The notes under the pieces were generated by a model. That model saw only the letters and a list, made by a program, of their open reading frames with translations. It was not told the DNA's origin and did no database searches. From Oscillospiraceae bacterium (GTDB taxonomy: Bacteria; Bacillota; Clostridia; Oscillospirales; Ruminococcaceae), in contig JAAWRH010000004.1 of the NCBI GenBank assembly GCA_022800935.1, forward strand, positions 1 through 64,000: a DNA stretch of 64,000 nucleotides. The letters run 5' to 3'. Shown piece by piece: positions 8,018 to 16,418 of the stretch; within the stretch, counting starts at the first letter, position 1; every line of letters starts with the position of its first letter. Both the position numbers and the translations under genes were made by a program.

Positions 8018-9310
8018 ATGAAAAAATGGATTGTATTACTGGCAGCCGCCATGGTGCTGTCAGGCTGTAATGTTCAGGCACGGAGTATATTGGAGGGAGA
8101 AAGCCCCTCCGCGGCCCCGGCAGGGGAATCCTCTGTGCCGGTGATTAAGGTTCTGGAGGATGCGCCCTCCTCCAGCAGCGCTGAGGAGGAAGAAGATATG
8201 CAGTCTGTTATGCTGAAAAAGACCGCCGGGCTGTTGGACCTCTATCGGGGGGAGACGGATTCGGCGGGCAAAAATGTCATGCTTTCGCCCGCGTCCCTTT
8301 GGGCAGCCCTGGGCCTCACCGCCAACGGAGCGGACGGAGAGACTTTAAAGGAGCTGGAACAGTTTTTGGGCATGGACGCCCAGGCGGTCAACAGACTATT
8401 CAGCCAGCTCCAGGACGATGAGGTGTTGAAAACCGCCAACTCTGTGTGGTATCGGGATAAGGAGAATGCCATAAAGGAGGGCAGGCTGACACCGGCGGAG
8501 GACTTCCGGAAAACGGCGTCCAATGTCTATCAGGCGGAATCCTATAAGTGCGATTTTACCGACCCGGCGACGGTCAATCGGATAAACCAGTGGGCCGCCG
8601 CCCACACTGACGGCATGATTCCGGAGATTGTCAGCGAGCTGGAGCCCAACACGGCCATGGTGCTGCTCAACGCCCTGCTGTTTGAGGGGCTTTGGATCAC
8701 CCCCTATGACCAATCCCAGGTGAGAGAGGAGACTTTCCGGCTTTCCGACGCAGACGGTTCCCAGGTTCAGGCGCAGATGCTCTGCTCCAAGGAGTCCGTA
8801 TACCTGGAAAACGACAAGGCCACCGGCTTTATCAAGGCGTATGAGGACGGCTATTACTTTGTCGCGGCACTCCCCAAGGCGGAAGGGGCCTTTACGCTGG
8901 AGCAGCTTTCCCTGAACACGCTGCTGGAAAGCGCCGGACACAACTATGAGGTATACACCAAGCTCCCCAAGTTCAACTTTTCCAGCGGCAACTCCCTGGT
9001 GGATCTGATGAAAAAGGCGGGTGTCACCCAGGCGTTCCAGGAAGAAAAGGCGAATTTTTCCAAAATGTTCCAGGAGGACGTCCCCGTATGGATCGGAGAC
9101 GTGGTGCAGAAGACGAAGATTGAACTGACCGAGGCGGGGACCAAGGCCGCGGCGGTTACCTCTGTGGTAATGATGGCAAAGACCGCGATGATCACCGAGA
9201 CCATGCGCAAAGAGGTTTATCTGGACCGTCCCTTTGCGTTCCTCATCATGAAGGAGGGGCTGGACGTGCCGCTTTTCGCCGGTGTTGTGGAAAATCCGGC
9301 GATGAATTAA
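8018..9310 (+). CDS. Serpin-family protease inhibitor, lipoprotein
   Basis: 430 residues. The signal peptide ends in a lipobox (VLSGC, lipidated Cys about 17), followed by an acidic Ser-rich linker (about 20-65) and a full serpin domain (about 70-430). Serpin marks: NVMLSPASLWAALGLTANGA, ANSVWY, VLLNALLFEGLW, a hinge EAGTKAAAVTSV (from E372) and the signature YLDRPFAFLI. Counting from the hinge, P1 would be K388 and P1' T389, suggesting a trypsin-like target. Serpins trap serine or cysteine proteases by suicide cleavage; this one is surface-anchored, so host or microbial gut proteases are the likely targets (inference). Start ATG behind AAGGAGAGAGACAGTTA. Confidence 0.92.
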   Translation: MKKWIVLLAAAMVLSGCNVQARSILEGESPSAAPAGESSVPVIKVLEDAPSSSSAEEEEDMQSVMLKKTAGLLDLYRGETDSAGKNVMLSPASLWAALGLTANGADGETLKELEQFLGMDAQAVNRLFSQLQDDEVLKTANSVWYRDKENAIKEGRLTPAEDFRKTASNVYQAESYKCDFTDPATVNRINQWAAAHTDGMIPEIVSELEPNTAMVLLNALLFEGLWITPYDQSQVREETFRLSDADGSQVQAQMLCSKESVYLENDKATGFIKAYEDGYYFVAALPKAEGAFTLEQLSLNTLLESAGHNYEVYTKLPKFNFSSGNSLVDLMKKAGVTQAFQEEKANFSKMFQEDVPVWIGDVVQKTKIELTEAGTKAAAVTSVVMMAKTAMITETMRKEVYLDRPFAFLIMKEGLDVPLFAGVVENPAMN

Positions 9311-9382
9311 CGCTGCTTTGCATAATTTACAGCATTTGGACAAGACTATCGTTAAAACAAACGATTAGGAAGGAGTTTCCAA

Positions 9383-9874
9383 ATGCTGTATTTCAAAGCA
9401 TTGAAACGTTTTTGTATTTCCGCTGCCGCGTGTGCCGCCGTATGGGGAGCCTGCTTCCCCGTCTTTGCCGCCGGGGAGTCCCAGGAGGTTTCCCCGGAGG
9501 GAATTTCCCCCCAAGAGGTGGAGATGATTGAGGCCGTGGTGATGCACGAGGTGGGCTACTGCTCCCGTGAGTCGATGATTGCGGTTGCCCACGTGATTTT
9601 AAATCGGATGGAGAGTCCGTTTTTCCCCGACACAGTGTCGGAGGTTCTCCACCAGGAGGGGCAGTTTACCGCCATCCACAATTACTATGACTGGGAGCGG
9701 CCGGTTACTCCAAAAGTAAAAGCCGCTGTCGCCGACGCCCTGGAGATGACAGATGTGACCGGAGGGGCCTTCTATTTCTACAGCCCCCGGTATATGAAGC
9801 AGGATTATTCCCTCCGGTGGTTCCAGTCACTGGAGACTACCTTGATTTATGAGGGGGTTTGGTATTGTAAGTGA
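9383..9874 (+). CDS. Secreted SleB/CwlJ-like cell wall hydrolase
   Basis: 163 residues: signal peptide (about 1-30, ending PVFAAG), then a Hydrolase_2/SleB-type catalytic domain. Recognisable parts are VEMIEAVVMHEVGYCSRESM, AVAHVILNRMESPFFPDTV, EVLHQEGQFTA and FYFYSPRYMK. The glutamate in VVMHEVGY sits where SleB-type lytic enzymes carry the catalytic Glu. Family members cut peptidoglycan in vegetative walls or spore cortex; no separate peptidoglycan-binding domain is present, so it is a single-domain version. Start ATG behind GGAAGGAG. A small dyad ATCGTT-5-AACGAT (9348-9364) lies upstream. Confidence 0.85.
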   Translation: MLYFKALKRFCISAAACAAVWGACFPVFAAGESQEVSPEGISPQEVEMIEAVVMHEVGYCSRESMIAVAHVILNRMESPFFPDTVSEVLHQEGQFTAIHNYYDWERPVTPKVKAAVADALEMTDVTGGAFYFYSPRYMKQDYSLRWFQSLETTLIYEGVWYCK

Positions 9875-9937
9875 CAGCTTTTCCGTCTCTTTGATTCACG
9901 CTTGGCCGCACGGCTGATTTACATGGGAGGTTGTATC

Positions 9938-10855
9938 ATGGAACAGATTGACATTGTTATCATCGGAGCGGGGACGGCGGGGCTGACCGCCGCCATCTAC
10001 GCCTGCCGCAGCGGGCTGAGCTGCGTTGTCCTGGAGGAAAACATGTACGGGGGACAGATTGTCAACACCGGGGAGATTGAAAACTACCCCGGTATGCCCG
10101 GCGTCACCGGCTTCGACTTTGCCAACGCCCTCCACCGGCAGGCGGAGGCTTTGGGGGCGAAAATCCAGTTTTCCCCGGTTTCCGCCATCTCCAAGTCCGA
10201 CCCCTGGTTCTATGTGGAGACCCCTTCGGCCACATGGATTGCCAAGGCGGTGATTGCCGCCAACGGGGCGGTCCACCGCAAGCTGGGCTGTGAAGGGGAG
10301 GAGCGTCTTTCCGGCAAGGGGGTTTCCTACTGCGCCACCTGCGACGGGGCCTTTTTCAAGGGAAAATCCGTCGCCGTCGTCGGGGGAGGGAACACCGCGG
10401 CGGAGGACGCCCTGTACCTCTCCGGAATCTGCCGGGAGGTACACCTCATCCACCGGCGGGACCAGTTCCGCGCCCACCAGGCCACTGTCCGCAGGCTTCT
10501 GGCCGCCCCCAATGTGACGCCTCACTATCAGGCAACTGTCCAGCAGATTACCGGGGACAAGCGGGTGGAGGGGATTCTGCTTTCCTCCCCCAATGGCGAG
10601 CAGCGCCTGGAGGTGCAGGGGGTGTTCGTGGCCATAGGGCTTTCCCCAAACAACCAACTGTTCGCCCCTCTGTGCCGGCTGGATGAGGGTGGGTACTTTG
10701 CGGCGGGGGAGGACTGTCGGACCACCTGCGACGGCCTTTTCGCCGCCGGGGACACCCGTGCCAAGCCCCTGCGCCAGCTTGTCACCGCTGCGGCGGACGG
10801 GGCGGTTGCCGCCTCCATGGCTGCGGTATATGTCGGGGAAAGGATAAAAAGCTGA
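9938..10855 (+). CDS. trxB: Thioredoxin reductase (NADPH-type flavoprotein)
   Basis: 305 residues. The N-terminal FAD-binding motif GAGTAGLTAA, the redox-active disulfide C132-A-T-C135 in YCATCDGAFF, the NADPH-binding GGGNTAAEDAL and the C-terminal FAD block GLFAAGDTR are all present. It passes electrons to thioredoxin or a related small redox protein in the cytoplasm. ATG 9938 is chosen over two upstream in-frame starts because GGGAGG precedes it by a normal distance. No thioredoxin gene is adjacent, so the partner is elsewhere. Confidence 0.93.
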   Translation: MEQIDIVIIGAGTAGLTAAIYACRSGLSCVVLEENMYGGQIVNTGEIENYPGMPGVTGFDFANALHRQAEALGAKIQFSPVSAISKSDPWFYVETPSATWIAKAVIAANGAVHRKLGCEGEERLSGKGVSYCATCDGAFFKGKSVAVVGGGNTAAEDALYLSGICREVHLIHRRDQFRAHQATVRRLLAAPNVTPHYQATVQQITGDKRVEGILLSSPNGEQRLEVQGVFVAIGLSPNNQLFAPLCRLDEGGYFAAGEDCRTTCDGLFAAGDTRAKPLRQLVTAAADGAVAASMAAVYVGERIKS

Positions 10856-10881
10856 TTTATATGAAAAAAGTCTCTGACGTA

Positions 10882-10910
10882 TTTACTTTTCCCCCGGTAT
10901 CCATTATAAT
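10882..10910 (+). promoter_or_regulatory. Promoter of pyrE
   Basis: TTTACT, 17-bp spacer, perfect TATAAT. About 77 nt of leader separate it from the pyrE ATG. Confidence 0.75.
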
Positions 10911-10987
10911 AGAAAAATAAAGGCTCCTGTCGAAAAGCGGGGGCACTGTATGCCGGACATAAAGGACAGAAAGGGTTGAGAGTCATA

Positions 10988-11668
10988 ATGAATTACAAAC
11001 AGGAATTTATACAGTTTATGGTCCGTTCCGGGGTTTTGACCTTTGGGGATTTTACGGCGAAGAGTGGACGGAAAACCCCGTATTTCATCAACACCGGCAA
11101 TTATAAGACCGGGGCCCAAGCGGCACGCCTGGGGGAATTTTACGCTCAGTGCCTATTGGAAAACATCCCTGGCCATGTGGACGCCCTGTTTGGCCCGGCC
11201 TATAAGGGGATTCCCTTGGCGGTGGCCACGGCGGTGGCCCTTGCCAACCGCCACGGAAGGGACCTGAACTACTGCTTTAACCGCAAGGAGGCCAAGGACC
11301 ACGGAGAGGGCGGAACCATGGTGGGCTACAAGCTCCGGGATGGGGACAAGGTGGTCATCATTGAGGACGTTATCACCGCCGGTACTGCCATGCGGGAGAC
11401 GCTGCCCCTGCTAAAGACCGCTGCCAGCAACATTGAGGTCGTGGGGGTTATCATCTCGGTGGACCGCACCGAACGGGGGCGGGGAGACAAATCCGCCATC
11501 CAGGAGATGCGGGAGGAATTCGGGATTCCGGTGTACCCCATTGTTACCGCACGGGAGATCATCGACGCCCTCTACAATGTGGAGGTTGACGGAAAGGTTT
11601 ACATAGACGATGCGGTGAAAGCGAAGATGGAAGCCTATCTGGCCCAGTACGGCGTAAAGGAAGCGTAA
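10988..11668 (+). CDS. pyrE: Orotate phosphoribosyltransferase
   Basis: 226 residues. Transfers ribose-5-phosphate from PRPP to orotate, giving OMP in pyrimidine synthesis. Type I phosphoribosyltransferase fold with KSGRKTPYFINTGNY near the N-terminus, the orotate/PRPP loop NRKEAKDHGEGG, and the PRPP-binding VVIIEDVITAGTAM (about 121-134). ATG 10988 is preferred to the in-frame TTG at 10976 because AAAGGG abuts the TTG but is 12 nt from the ATG. It stands alone with its own promoter, not in a pyr operon. Confidence 0.95.
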   Translation: MNYKQEFIQFMVRSGVLTFGDFTAKSGRKTPYFINTGNYKTGAQAARLGEFYAQCLLENIPGHVDALFGPAYKGIPLAVATAVALANRHGRDLNYCFNRKEAKDHGEGGTMVGYKLRDGDKVVIIEDVITAGTAMRETLPLLKTAASNIEVVGVIISVDRTERGRGDKSAIQEMREEFGIPVYPIVTAREIIDALYNVEVDGKVYIDDAVKAKMEAYLAQYGVKEA

Positions 11669-11737
11669 GGTAAAAAACAAGAAAGTGTGGGACAGATGTC
11701 CCTGTGACAGCATACAGAATGGAGAGAATACATAATT

Positions 11738-13594
11738 ATGGCCCGAAAAAAAGCAACAAATCTCTATGTGATTGTGGGAGCGGCTTTTGCGGTTGTGGTT
11801 GTTACGGCCGCCATCGTGCTGGGACTGCTGGTCCACGCCGACTCGGAGGATGATGAGGACAGCTCCTCGGAGACCTCCTCCATATCGGAATCCGAGAGCG
11901 AATCGGAAAGCCAGCCTGATGAGGAAGAGGAACCCGACGGTCCCGCCGGACCTATTCTCCCCTCTACGGGGGATGACGGTGAGGAGGAGGACCCGGACGG
12001 AGAATCCTCTGAGAGCTCCGAGAGTTCTGAAAGTTCGGAGAGCTCAGAAAGCTCTGAGGCTCCTTCAAGCTCCCAGCCCGCGCCCAGCTTGTCTTCTGTG
12101 GCGCCTCCTCCGTCCTCGACAGCGCCGGTTTCGTCTTCCAAGACGCAAGCCCCCGCGCCTTCTTCGACAGTGAGCAAGTCCTCGACGGCTCCTCCGGCGC
12201 CCAGTAAGTCTTCCGCTGCGCCGTCCTCATCCTCCAATAAGACCTCGACATCATCGAAAACCTCGTCTAAGAGCTCCGGGGTGACGGTGATTAAGCCTTC
12301 TCAATCGTCGTCCTCCTCTTCCACTTCCAAGATCGTTGTAAAGCCCACCTCCTCCAGCAAGAGCAGCAGTTCCAGTAAGGTGACGGGAAACACCACCGGG
12401 ACCAAGTTGGAAACCCCAGTGATCAGTGCGGACAGCTCCAACGGGCGGATTACGGTTTCCTGGGATGAGGTTGACAACGCATCCGGTTACAAGGTGGATA
12501 TCTACAAGGGCGATGTTTCCAGCTCCAGTACTGCGACGCCGCTGGAAAGCGTCATTCTGGATGAATATGAGACCGACTATACCACCACTGATATCAGCGT
12601 GGTCAAGGACCAGACCTACACCGTCAAGGTACAGGCCCTGGGAAAGAGCGGCGGAAAATACGCCAACTCCAACCTGCGCCGTGCAACGGTGACAGGGGTG
12701 GCGAAGGGCTCCTCCGGCAGCAGTCTGGGCAGAGCGCTGGACGCCCCCAAGAACCTGTACACCGACCTGGACGACGGCTTCCTGACCATTTCCTGGGATA
12801 CGGTGGACGACGCTGCGGACTATACCGTTGAGCTTTACCGTCCCAACGGGAAGCTGCTGGAGTCCGATACCACCCAGTACACTGAGTACAATTTTACCGA
12901 GGAGTTGGATGAAAAAGGAACCTATAAGGTACAGGTGCAGTCCAACCCCAAGAGTTCTTCCAAGTACAAATCCTCGGCCTTTACGACCAAATCCGTCAAG
13001 GTATCCTCCGGCTCCAGCAGCTCCAGCGGGCGGCTGGATGCCCCCGAATTCTCGGTTTCCCGGAGCAGCGACGCAGTCAAGATCAGATGGGAGACAGTCA
13101 GCAAGGCGGAGCAGTATGATCTGGAGATACTCGACCCCTCCGGCAAGGTGGCCCACAGCATCACCCTGGAGGAATACGACGATAATCCCTACTACTGGTA
13201 TGGCGACATGCTCAAAAAGGGAACCTGGAAGGTGCGCATGAAAGCCATTGACGAAGATGGGGATTACAAGGATTCCGCTTATAACACGAAATCCATTGAA
13301 GTCAGCTCCGGAAGACTGGAGACGCCGTCCATCAATGACGTTGAGGTGGACGGCAACCGAGCATTAATTGAAATCAATACAGTGGACGATGCTGCCAGCT
13401 ATCAGATCAATATTGACGGCAAGAATTACTCCTTTGAACCAACTGGAATTGCCGCAATTCGTGGAACGCCGGTTTACCGTTCCGGCCAGCTTTCCAAAGG
13501 AAAGCATACGGTGAAGGTCCGCGCCCGTGCAGGCGAAGACAGTTCGCTGGATACCTCCGATTGGAGCAATACGGTTTCCTTTGAGGTAGATTAA
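11738..13594 (+). CDS. Membrane-anchored Ser-rich protein with four fibronectin III-like repeats
   Basis: 618 residues. A short basic N-terminus (MARKKATNLY) and one membrane segment (about 9-33) act as an anchor. Then comes a long Ser/Glu/Pro-rich, low-complexity stalk (about 35-220), and four Fn3-like domains each opening with L(E/D)(T/A)P and containing W-D/E-V-x-x-A/ASxY-type cores (about 224, 330, 425, 528 onward). This is a surface protein, probably adhesive or a wall spacer; no enzyme domain or sortase motif was seen. The Ser tract is built from repeated AGCTCC/GAG codons. Terminators follow the stop. Confidence 0.75.
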   Translation: MARKKATNLYVIVGAAFAVVVVTAAIVLGLLVHADSEDDEDSSSETSSISESESESESQPDEEEEPDGPAGPILPSTGDDGEEEDPDGESSESSESSESSESSESSEAPSSSQPAPSLSSVAPPPSSTAPVSSSKTQAPAPSSTVSKSSTAPPAPSKSSAAPSSSSNKTSTSSKTSSKSSGVTVIKPSQSSSSSSTSKIVVKPTSSSKSSSSSKVTGNTTGTKLETPVISADSSNGRITVSWDEVDNASGYKVDIYKGDVSSSSTATPLESVILDEYETDYTTTDISVVKDQTYTVKVQALGKSGGKYANSNLRRATVTGVAKGSSGSSLGRALDAPKNLYTDLDDGFLTISWDTVDDAADYTVELYRPNGKLLESDTTQYTEYNFTEELDEKGTYKVQVQSNPKSSSKYKSSAFTTKSVKVSSGSSSSSGRLDAPEFSVSRSSDAVKIRWETVSKAEQYDLEILDPSGKVAHSITLEEYDDNPYYWYGDMLKKGTWKVRMKAIDEDGDYKDSAYNTKSIEVSSGRLETPSINDVEVDGNRALIEINTVDDAASYQINIDGKNYSFEPTGIAAIRGTPVYRSGQLSKGKHTVKVRARAGEDSSLDTSDWSNTVSFEVD

Positions 13595-13595
13595 C

Positions 13596-13633
13596 AAAAA
13601 GGGCGGGTATCCGAGAGGGTAGCCGCCCTTTTT
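13596..13633. terminator. Bidirectional terminator between converging genes (1)
   Basis: AAAAAGGGCGG / CCGCCCTTTTT, T-rich on both strands. Confidence 0.85.
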
Positions 13634-13636
13634 GAA

Positions 13637-13678
13637 AAGCAAAAGCCTCACGGCAGACAGGCCGTGAGGCTTTTGCTT
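13637..13678. terminator. Bidirectional terminator between converging genes (2)
   Basis: An 18-bp perfect stem, AAGCAAAAGCCTCACGGC and its complement, with a 6-nt loop. It probably ends the rodA-like transcript from the other side. Confidence 0.85.
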
Positions 13679-13697
13679 TGGCAGATGATTTTTATCG

Positions 13698-14831
13698 CTA
13701 CGAAAAAAGGGTCTTCCGATTGTGCATATAAACACTAAGCGACAGCCCAATCGCCAGATACAGCGTCGCCGCCGAGGTCCCCCCGGAGCTGAAGAAGGGG
13801 AGGGTGATGCCGATTACCGGCAGAATGCTCAGGCACATCCCGATGTTGATAAATATCTGTGTCAGGATGATGGAGGCGACTCCCACATAGATGTATTTTC
13901 CCAGATAATCCAGGGAGTGGCGGGAGTTGAGCAGAATCTTCAGGCCAATGGACACCAGGAGAATGAGAATCGCCATGGACCCGATAAACCCGACGGACTC
14001 CGCGATAAAGGCGAAGATGAAGTCGTTGTGTATCTCCGGCACGCTGGTGCGGTGGTCAGGGGAGAAGATGCCGATTCCCCATATCTGCCCCGAACCGATG
14101 GATATGCGTCCCTGCATCTGCTGCCAGCCGATGTTCTGGGGGTCGTAGTTGTAATCCCAGATGGCCAGGATGCGGTTTTTCTGGTCGGCACTGAGCACCA
14201 TGTTCCACAGGAAGGGGACGGAGGCCCCCAACGCCCCGGCAGCCAGGAAAATGTATTTCCAGCTGATCCCCGCGGAGAAGATCATGAACAGGAATATGAA
14301 CAGAAAGACCAGCGCCGTGCCGTCATCCCCCTGAAGGTGGATCAGCGCCACCGGGTATATGCCGTGGAGGCAGAGGAAAAACACATTTTTCAGCTTGTTG
14401 ATGTTTTCCCGCACTGCCGACAGGTGGAGGGCAAAGGAGAGCACAAAGGATATCTTCAAAAGCTCAGTGGGCTGGAAGGAGACAGAAAAGCTGTCGGTCA
14501 GGTTGATGATGATCCAAGCCTTATCGTCCGCCTCGCCCCGCTGCTGCCCCAGGATAAAGGTGAGCAGCACCAGAAAAATAGCGGCGGGAACATGCAGCTT
14601 CCAGAGCTTGGCCATAAAGTGGTAATCAATCTTGGACATGATAATCGCCCCGACGATTCCAAGAACCACCGCGCCGGCCTGTACATAAAAGCGGCTGAGG
14701 GTCATCATTTCCGCGTTGACAATCCCCAAAAGCATCAGCAGACCCAGCCCGGAGGCAGTCAGGCAGAGCAGAAACAGGATAATATCGGTCTGGCGGATAT
14801 AGCGCCCGATAGAGGAAAGAATTCGTTTGAT
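13698..14831 (-). CDS. SEDS-family glycosyltransferase (RodA/FtsW/SpoVE type)
   Basis: Polymerises lipid II glycan strands in the membrane. Family blocks seen: QPTELLKISFVLSFALHLS, LQGDDGTALVFLFIFLF (position of the catalytic Asp of QPDLGTA), VPEIHNDFIFAFIAES and ITLPFFSSGGTS, within about ten membrane segments. The first ATG (14735) would cut off the first membrane helix. In the same frame, back to a stop at 14837-14835, the sequence reads (I)KRILSSIGRYIRQTDIILFL, the expected N-terminus. The only codon 8 nt after AAGGGGG is ATC at 14831-14829. So translation seems to start at ATC (377 residues), or ATG was altered. RodA is favoured over FtsW/SpoVE but not proven. Confidence 0.85.
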   Translation of the reverse strand: MKRILSSIGRYIRQTDIILFLLCLTASGLGLLMLLGIVNAEMMTLSRFYVQAGAVVLGIVGAIIMSKIDYHFMAKLWKLHVPAAIFLVLLTFILGQQRGEADDKAWIIINLTDSFSVSFQPTELLKISFVLSFALHLSAVRENINKLKNVFFLCLHGIYPVALIHLQGDDGTALVFLFIFLFMIFSAGISWKYIFLAAGALGASVPFLWNMVLSADQKNRILAIWDYNYDPQNIGWQQMQGRISIGSGQIWGIGIFSPDHRTSVPEIHNDFIFAFIAESVGFIGSMAILILLVSIGLKILLNSRHSLDYLGKYIYVGVASIILTQIFINIGMCLSILPVIGITLPFFSSGGTSAATLYLAIGLSLSVYMHNRKTLFS

Positions 14832-14866
14832 TCTTCAGTCCCCCTTTCCTTGTTTTTTTCCTATTT

Positions 14867-14895
14867 ATTATAATATGGGATGAATATGAATGCAA
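14867..14895 (-). promoter_or_regulatory. Promoter of the SEDS gene
   Basis: Minus strand TTGCAT, 17-bp spacer, TATAAT, about 35 bp upstream of the AAGGGGG ribosome site. This supports the longer reading of the gene. Confidence 0.8.
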
Positions 14896-14953
14896 GGTGA
14901 AGAAACCAAAAACGATAATAAACTTTTTGAAAAGCCTGTGGGACGGATAACAT

Positions 14954-14980
14954 AAAACGGCCCCTCCGGAGAGGGGCCGC
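14954..14980 (-). terminator. Terminator of the sugar isomerase/dehydrogenase operon
   Basis: Minus-strand stem CGGCCCCTC / GAGGGGCCG with a TCCG loop and TTTT after it, 23 bp past the stop of the dehydrogenase gene. Confidence 0.8.
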
Positions 14981-15002
14981 GGTATGGCGAAGCAATTAAA
15001 AC

Positions 15003-16163
15003 TCAATAGGTCCCGGCTGTGTCCAGATTGGCCTCCTTGGTTTCCTTTTTGAACTTGGAGGTTTTAATCTTTTCCTGGAGCAGCTGGTAGAACAGGTCCT
15101 CATCGATGTTGGAGGGATCGACCCACTTGTCGGTCCAGGCGGACAGGTGCATAGCGTTGGAGATGGATACACCCTTGATGCCTTCCTGGCCGGGGGCCAG
15201 CAGGGGAGTGCCCTTCAGGCAGGCAGAGGCGAAGTTCTCCAGGATCCCCAGGTGCTGGGGATTGGGCCCCTTGACGGGGATTTCCGCCTTCCAGCATTCG
15301 GGGGAGCCAAAGCCCTTGGTGTAGGTGGCGTTGAACTCCGTTTCGCCCACGCGGTTGCGCCAGAAGGTGATAACGTCGTTTTCCACCACCAGCTTGCCCA
15401 TATCGGCGGATATCTCCAGACGGTTGGTTCCGGGAGTTTCATGGGTGGAGGTGATGAAGACGCCGTTTGCGCCGTTTGCGTATCTGGCGATGGCGGTCAC
15501 ATCGTTTTCCACCTCGATATTACGGCATTTGCCGTAGTCCATAAAGGCGCGGATGGAGGTGGGCATTCCGCACATCCACTGCCACAGGTCCAGCTGATGG
15601 GGATCCTGGTTGAGCAGCACACCGCCGCCCTCTCCGCCCCAGGTGGCGCGCCAGTCGCCGGAATCATAGTAGCTCTGGCTGCGGTACCAGCTGGTAATCT
15701 CCCAGACAACCCGCTTCATCTGGCCCAGCTCGCCGCTTTCCATCAGCTCCTTGACCTTCTGGTAAACGGGGTTGGTGCGCTGGTTGAACATCACGCCGTA
15801 GACCTTGTTGCTGGCGTCTGCGGCGGCGTTCATTTCACGGACGGCCTTGGTGTAGACACCGGCGGGCTTTTCCACCAGGACATGGAAGCCGTTTTTCAGG
15901 GATTCCATCCCCAAGACAGGATGGAGATAGTGGGGAACCGCCACGATGACGGCATCGATCTTGGCGTTGGCAAAGAACTGATCGGTGTTCTCAAAGATCT
16001 CCACGCTCTCCGGCAGTGTTTCCCTGGCCCACTGGCGGCGGGATTCCTTGATGTCGCAGACAGCGGTCAGGCAGGCGTTGGGGACCTTGCCCGCGGTGAG
16101 ATTTTTCGCGTGGCCGCTGCCCATGTTGCCGATGCCGATGATGCCGAAACGAAGTTTGTCCAT
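15003..16163 (-). CDS. Gfo/Idh/MocA-family oxidoreductase
   Basis: 386 residues. The N-terminal Rossmann domain has FGIIGIGNMGSGHAKNL (5-21) for NAD(P) and the family's VEKPAGVYTKAV (the EKP lysine, about residue 99). The C-terminal half is the alpha/beta substrate domain with EGGGVLLNQDPHQLDLWQW, whose DxHxxD-like residues usually bind the sugar. Members oxidise or reduce hydroxyls of sugars, inositols or glycosides. It is last in a four-gene unit with two sugar isomerase/epimerases, implying a keto-sugar or inositol-type pathway; the exact substrate cannot be read. Confidence 0.9.
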   Translation of the reverse strand: MDKLRFGIIGIGNMGSGHAKNLTAGKVPNACLTAVCDIKESRRQWARETLPESVEIFENTDQFFANAKIDAVIVAVPHYLHPVLGMESLKNGFHVLVEKPAGVYTKAVREMNAAADASNKVYGVMFNQRTNPVYQKVKELMESGELGQMKRVVWEITSWYRSQSYYDSGDWRATWGGEGGGVLLNQDPHQLDLWQWMCGMPTSIRAFMDYGKCRNIEVENDVTAIARYANGANGVFITSTHETPGTNRLEISADMGKLVVENDVITFWRNRVGETEFNATYTKGFGSPECWKAEIPVKGPNPQHLGILENFASACLKGTPLLAPGQEGIKGVSISNAMHLSAWTDKWVDPSNIDEDLFYQLLQEKIKTSKFKKETKEANLDTAGTY

Positions 16164-16210
16164 TGTATTTTCCTCCTAAACTAAGATGTATTTCAGAAAA
16201 ATGCTCTCTG

Positions 16211-16414
16211 TCACAGGAATAAAACAAGAAGAACTGCCAGGATGATGGATGCTATCAGAACCCAGGCCGCAGGGTTTCCCCAATTGAGCGCCCAGGAGAT
16301 TCCATAGCGCTTGCGGATAAAAAGATTCCTGTCCATGGGGTTAGCGTAGATGAAGCGATGATTTTCATCCAGCCACTGCCAGACCTCCTGCTTTGCCCAT
16401 CTTCTTTTTTCCAT
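16211..16414 (-). CDS. Small membrane protein, DUF5808-like
   Basis: 67 residues. A basic N-terminal part ending in the block RKRYGISWALNWGNPAAWVL resembles DUF5808 (KRYG-G-W-NFGNP type), and a single membrane helix (about 48-66) follows at the C-terminus. Start ATG with ribosome site overlapping the end of the isomerase gene upstream (4-bp gap). Function unknown; its place inside the sugar operon may mean a membrane-linked role. Confidence 0.6.
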   Translation of the reverse strand: MEKRRWAKQEVWQWLDENHRFIYANPMDRNLFIRKRYGISWALNWGNPAAWVLIASIILAVLLVLFL

Positions 16415-16418
16415 TTCA

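Noticed and set aside
12001-12060. Short tandem units that look like CRISPR-type repeats
   Set aside because: They are Ser/Glu codon repeats inside a coding frame; no spacers and no cas genes.
13722-14873. 383-codon open frame on the plus strand
   Set aside because: Antisense to the SEDS gene, which has clear family motifs; Gln/Asp/His-rich shadow with no ribosome site.
15147-16184. 345-codon open frame on the plus strand
   Set aside because: Antisense to the Gfo/Idh/MocA gene; Gly/Val/Ala-rich shadow of GC-rich coding DNA.
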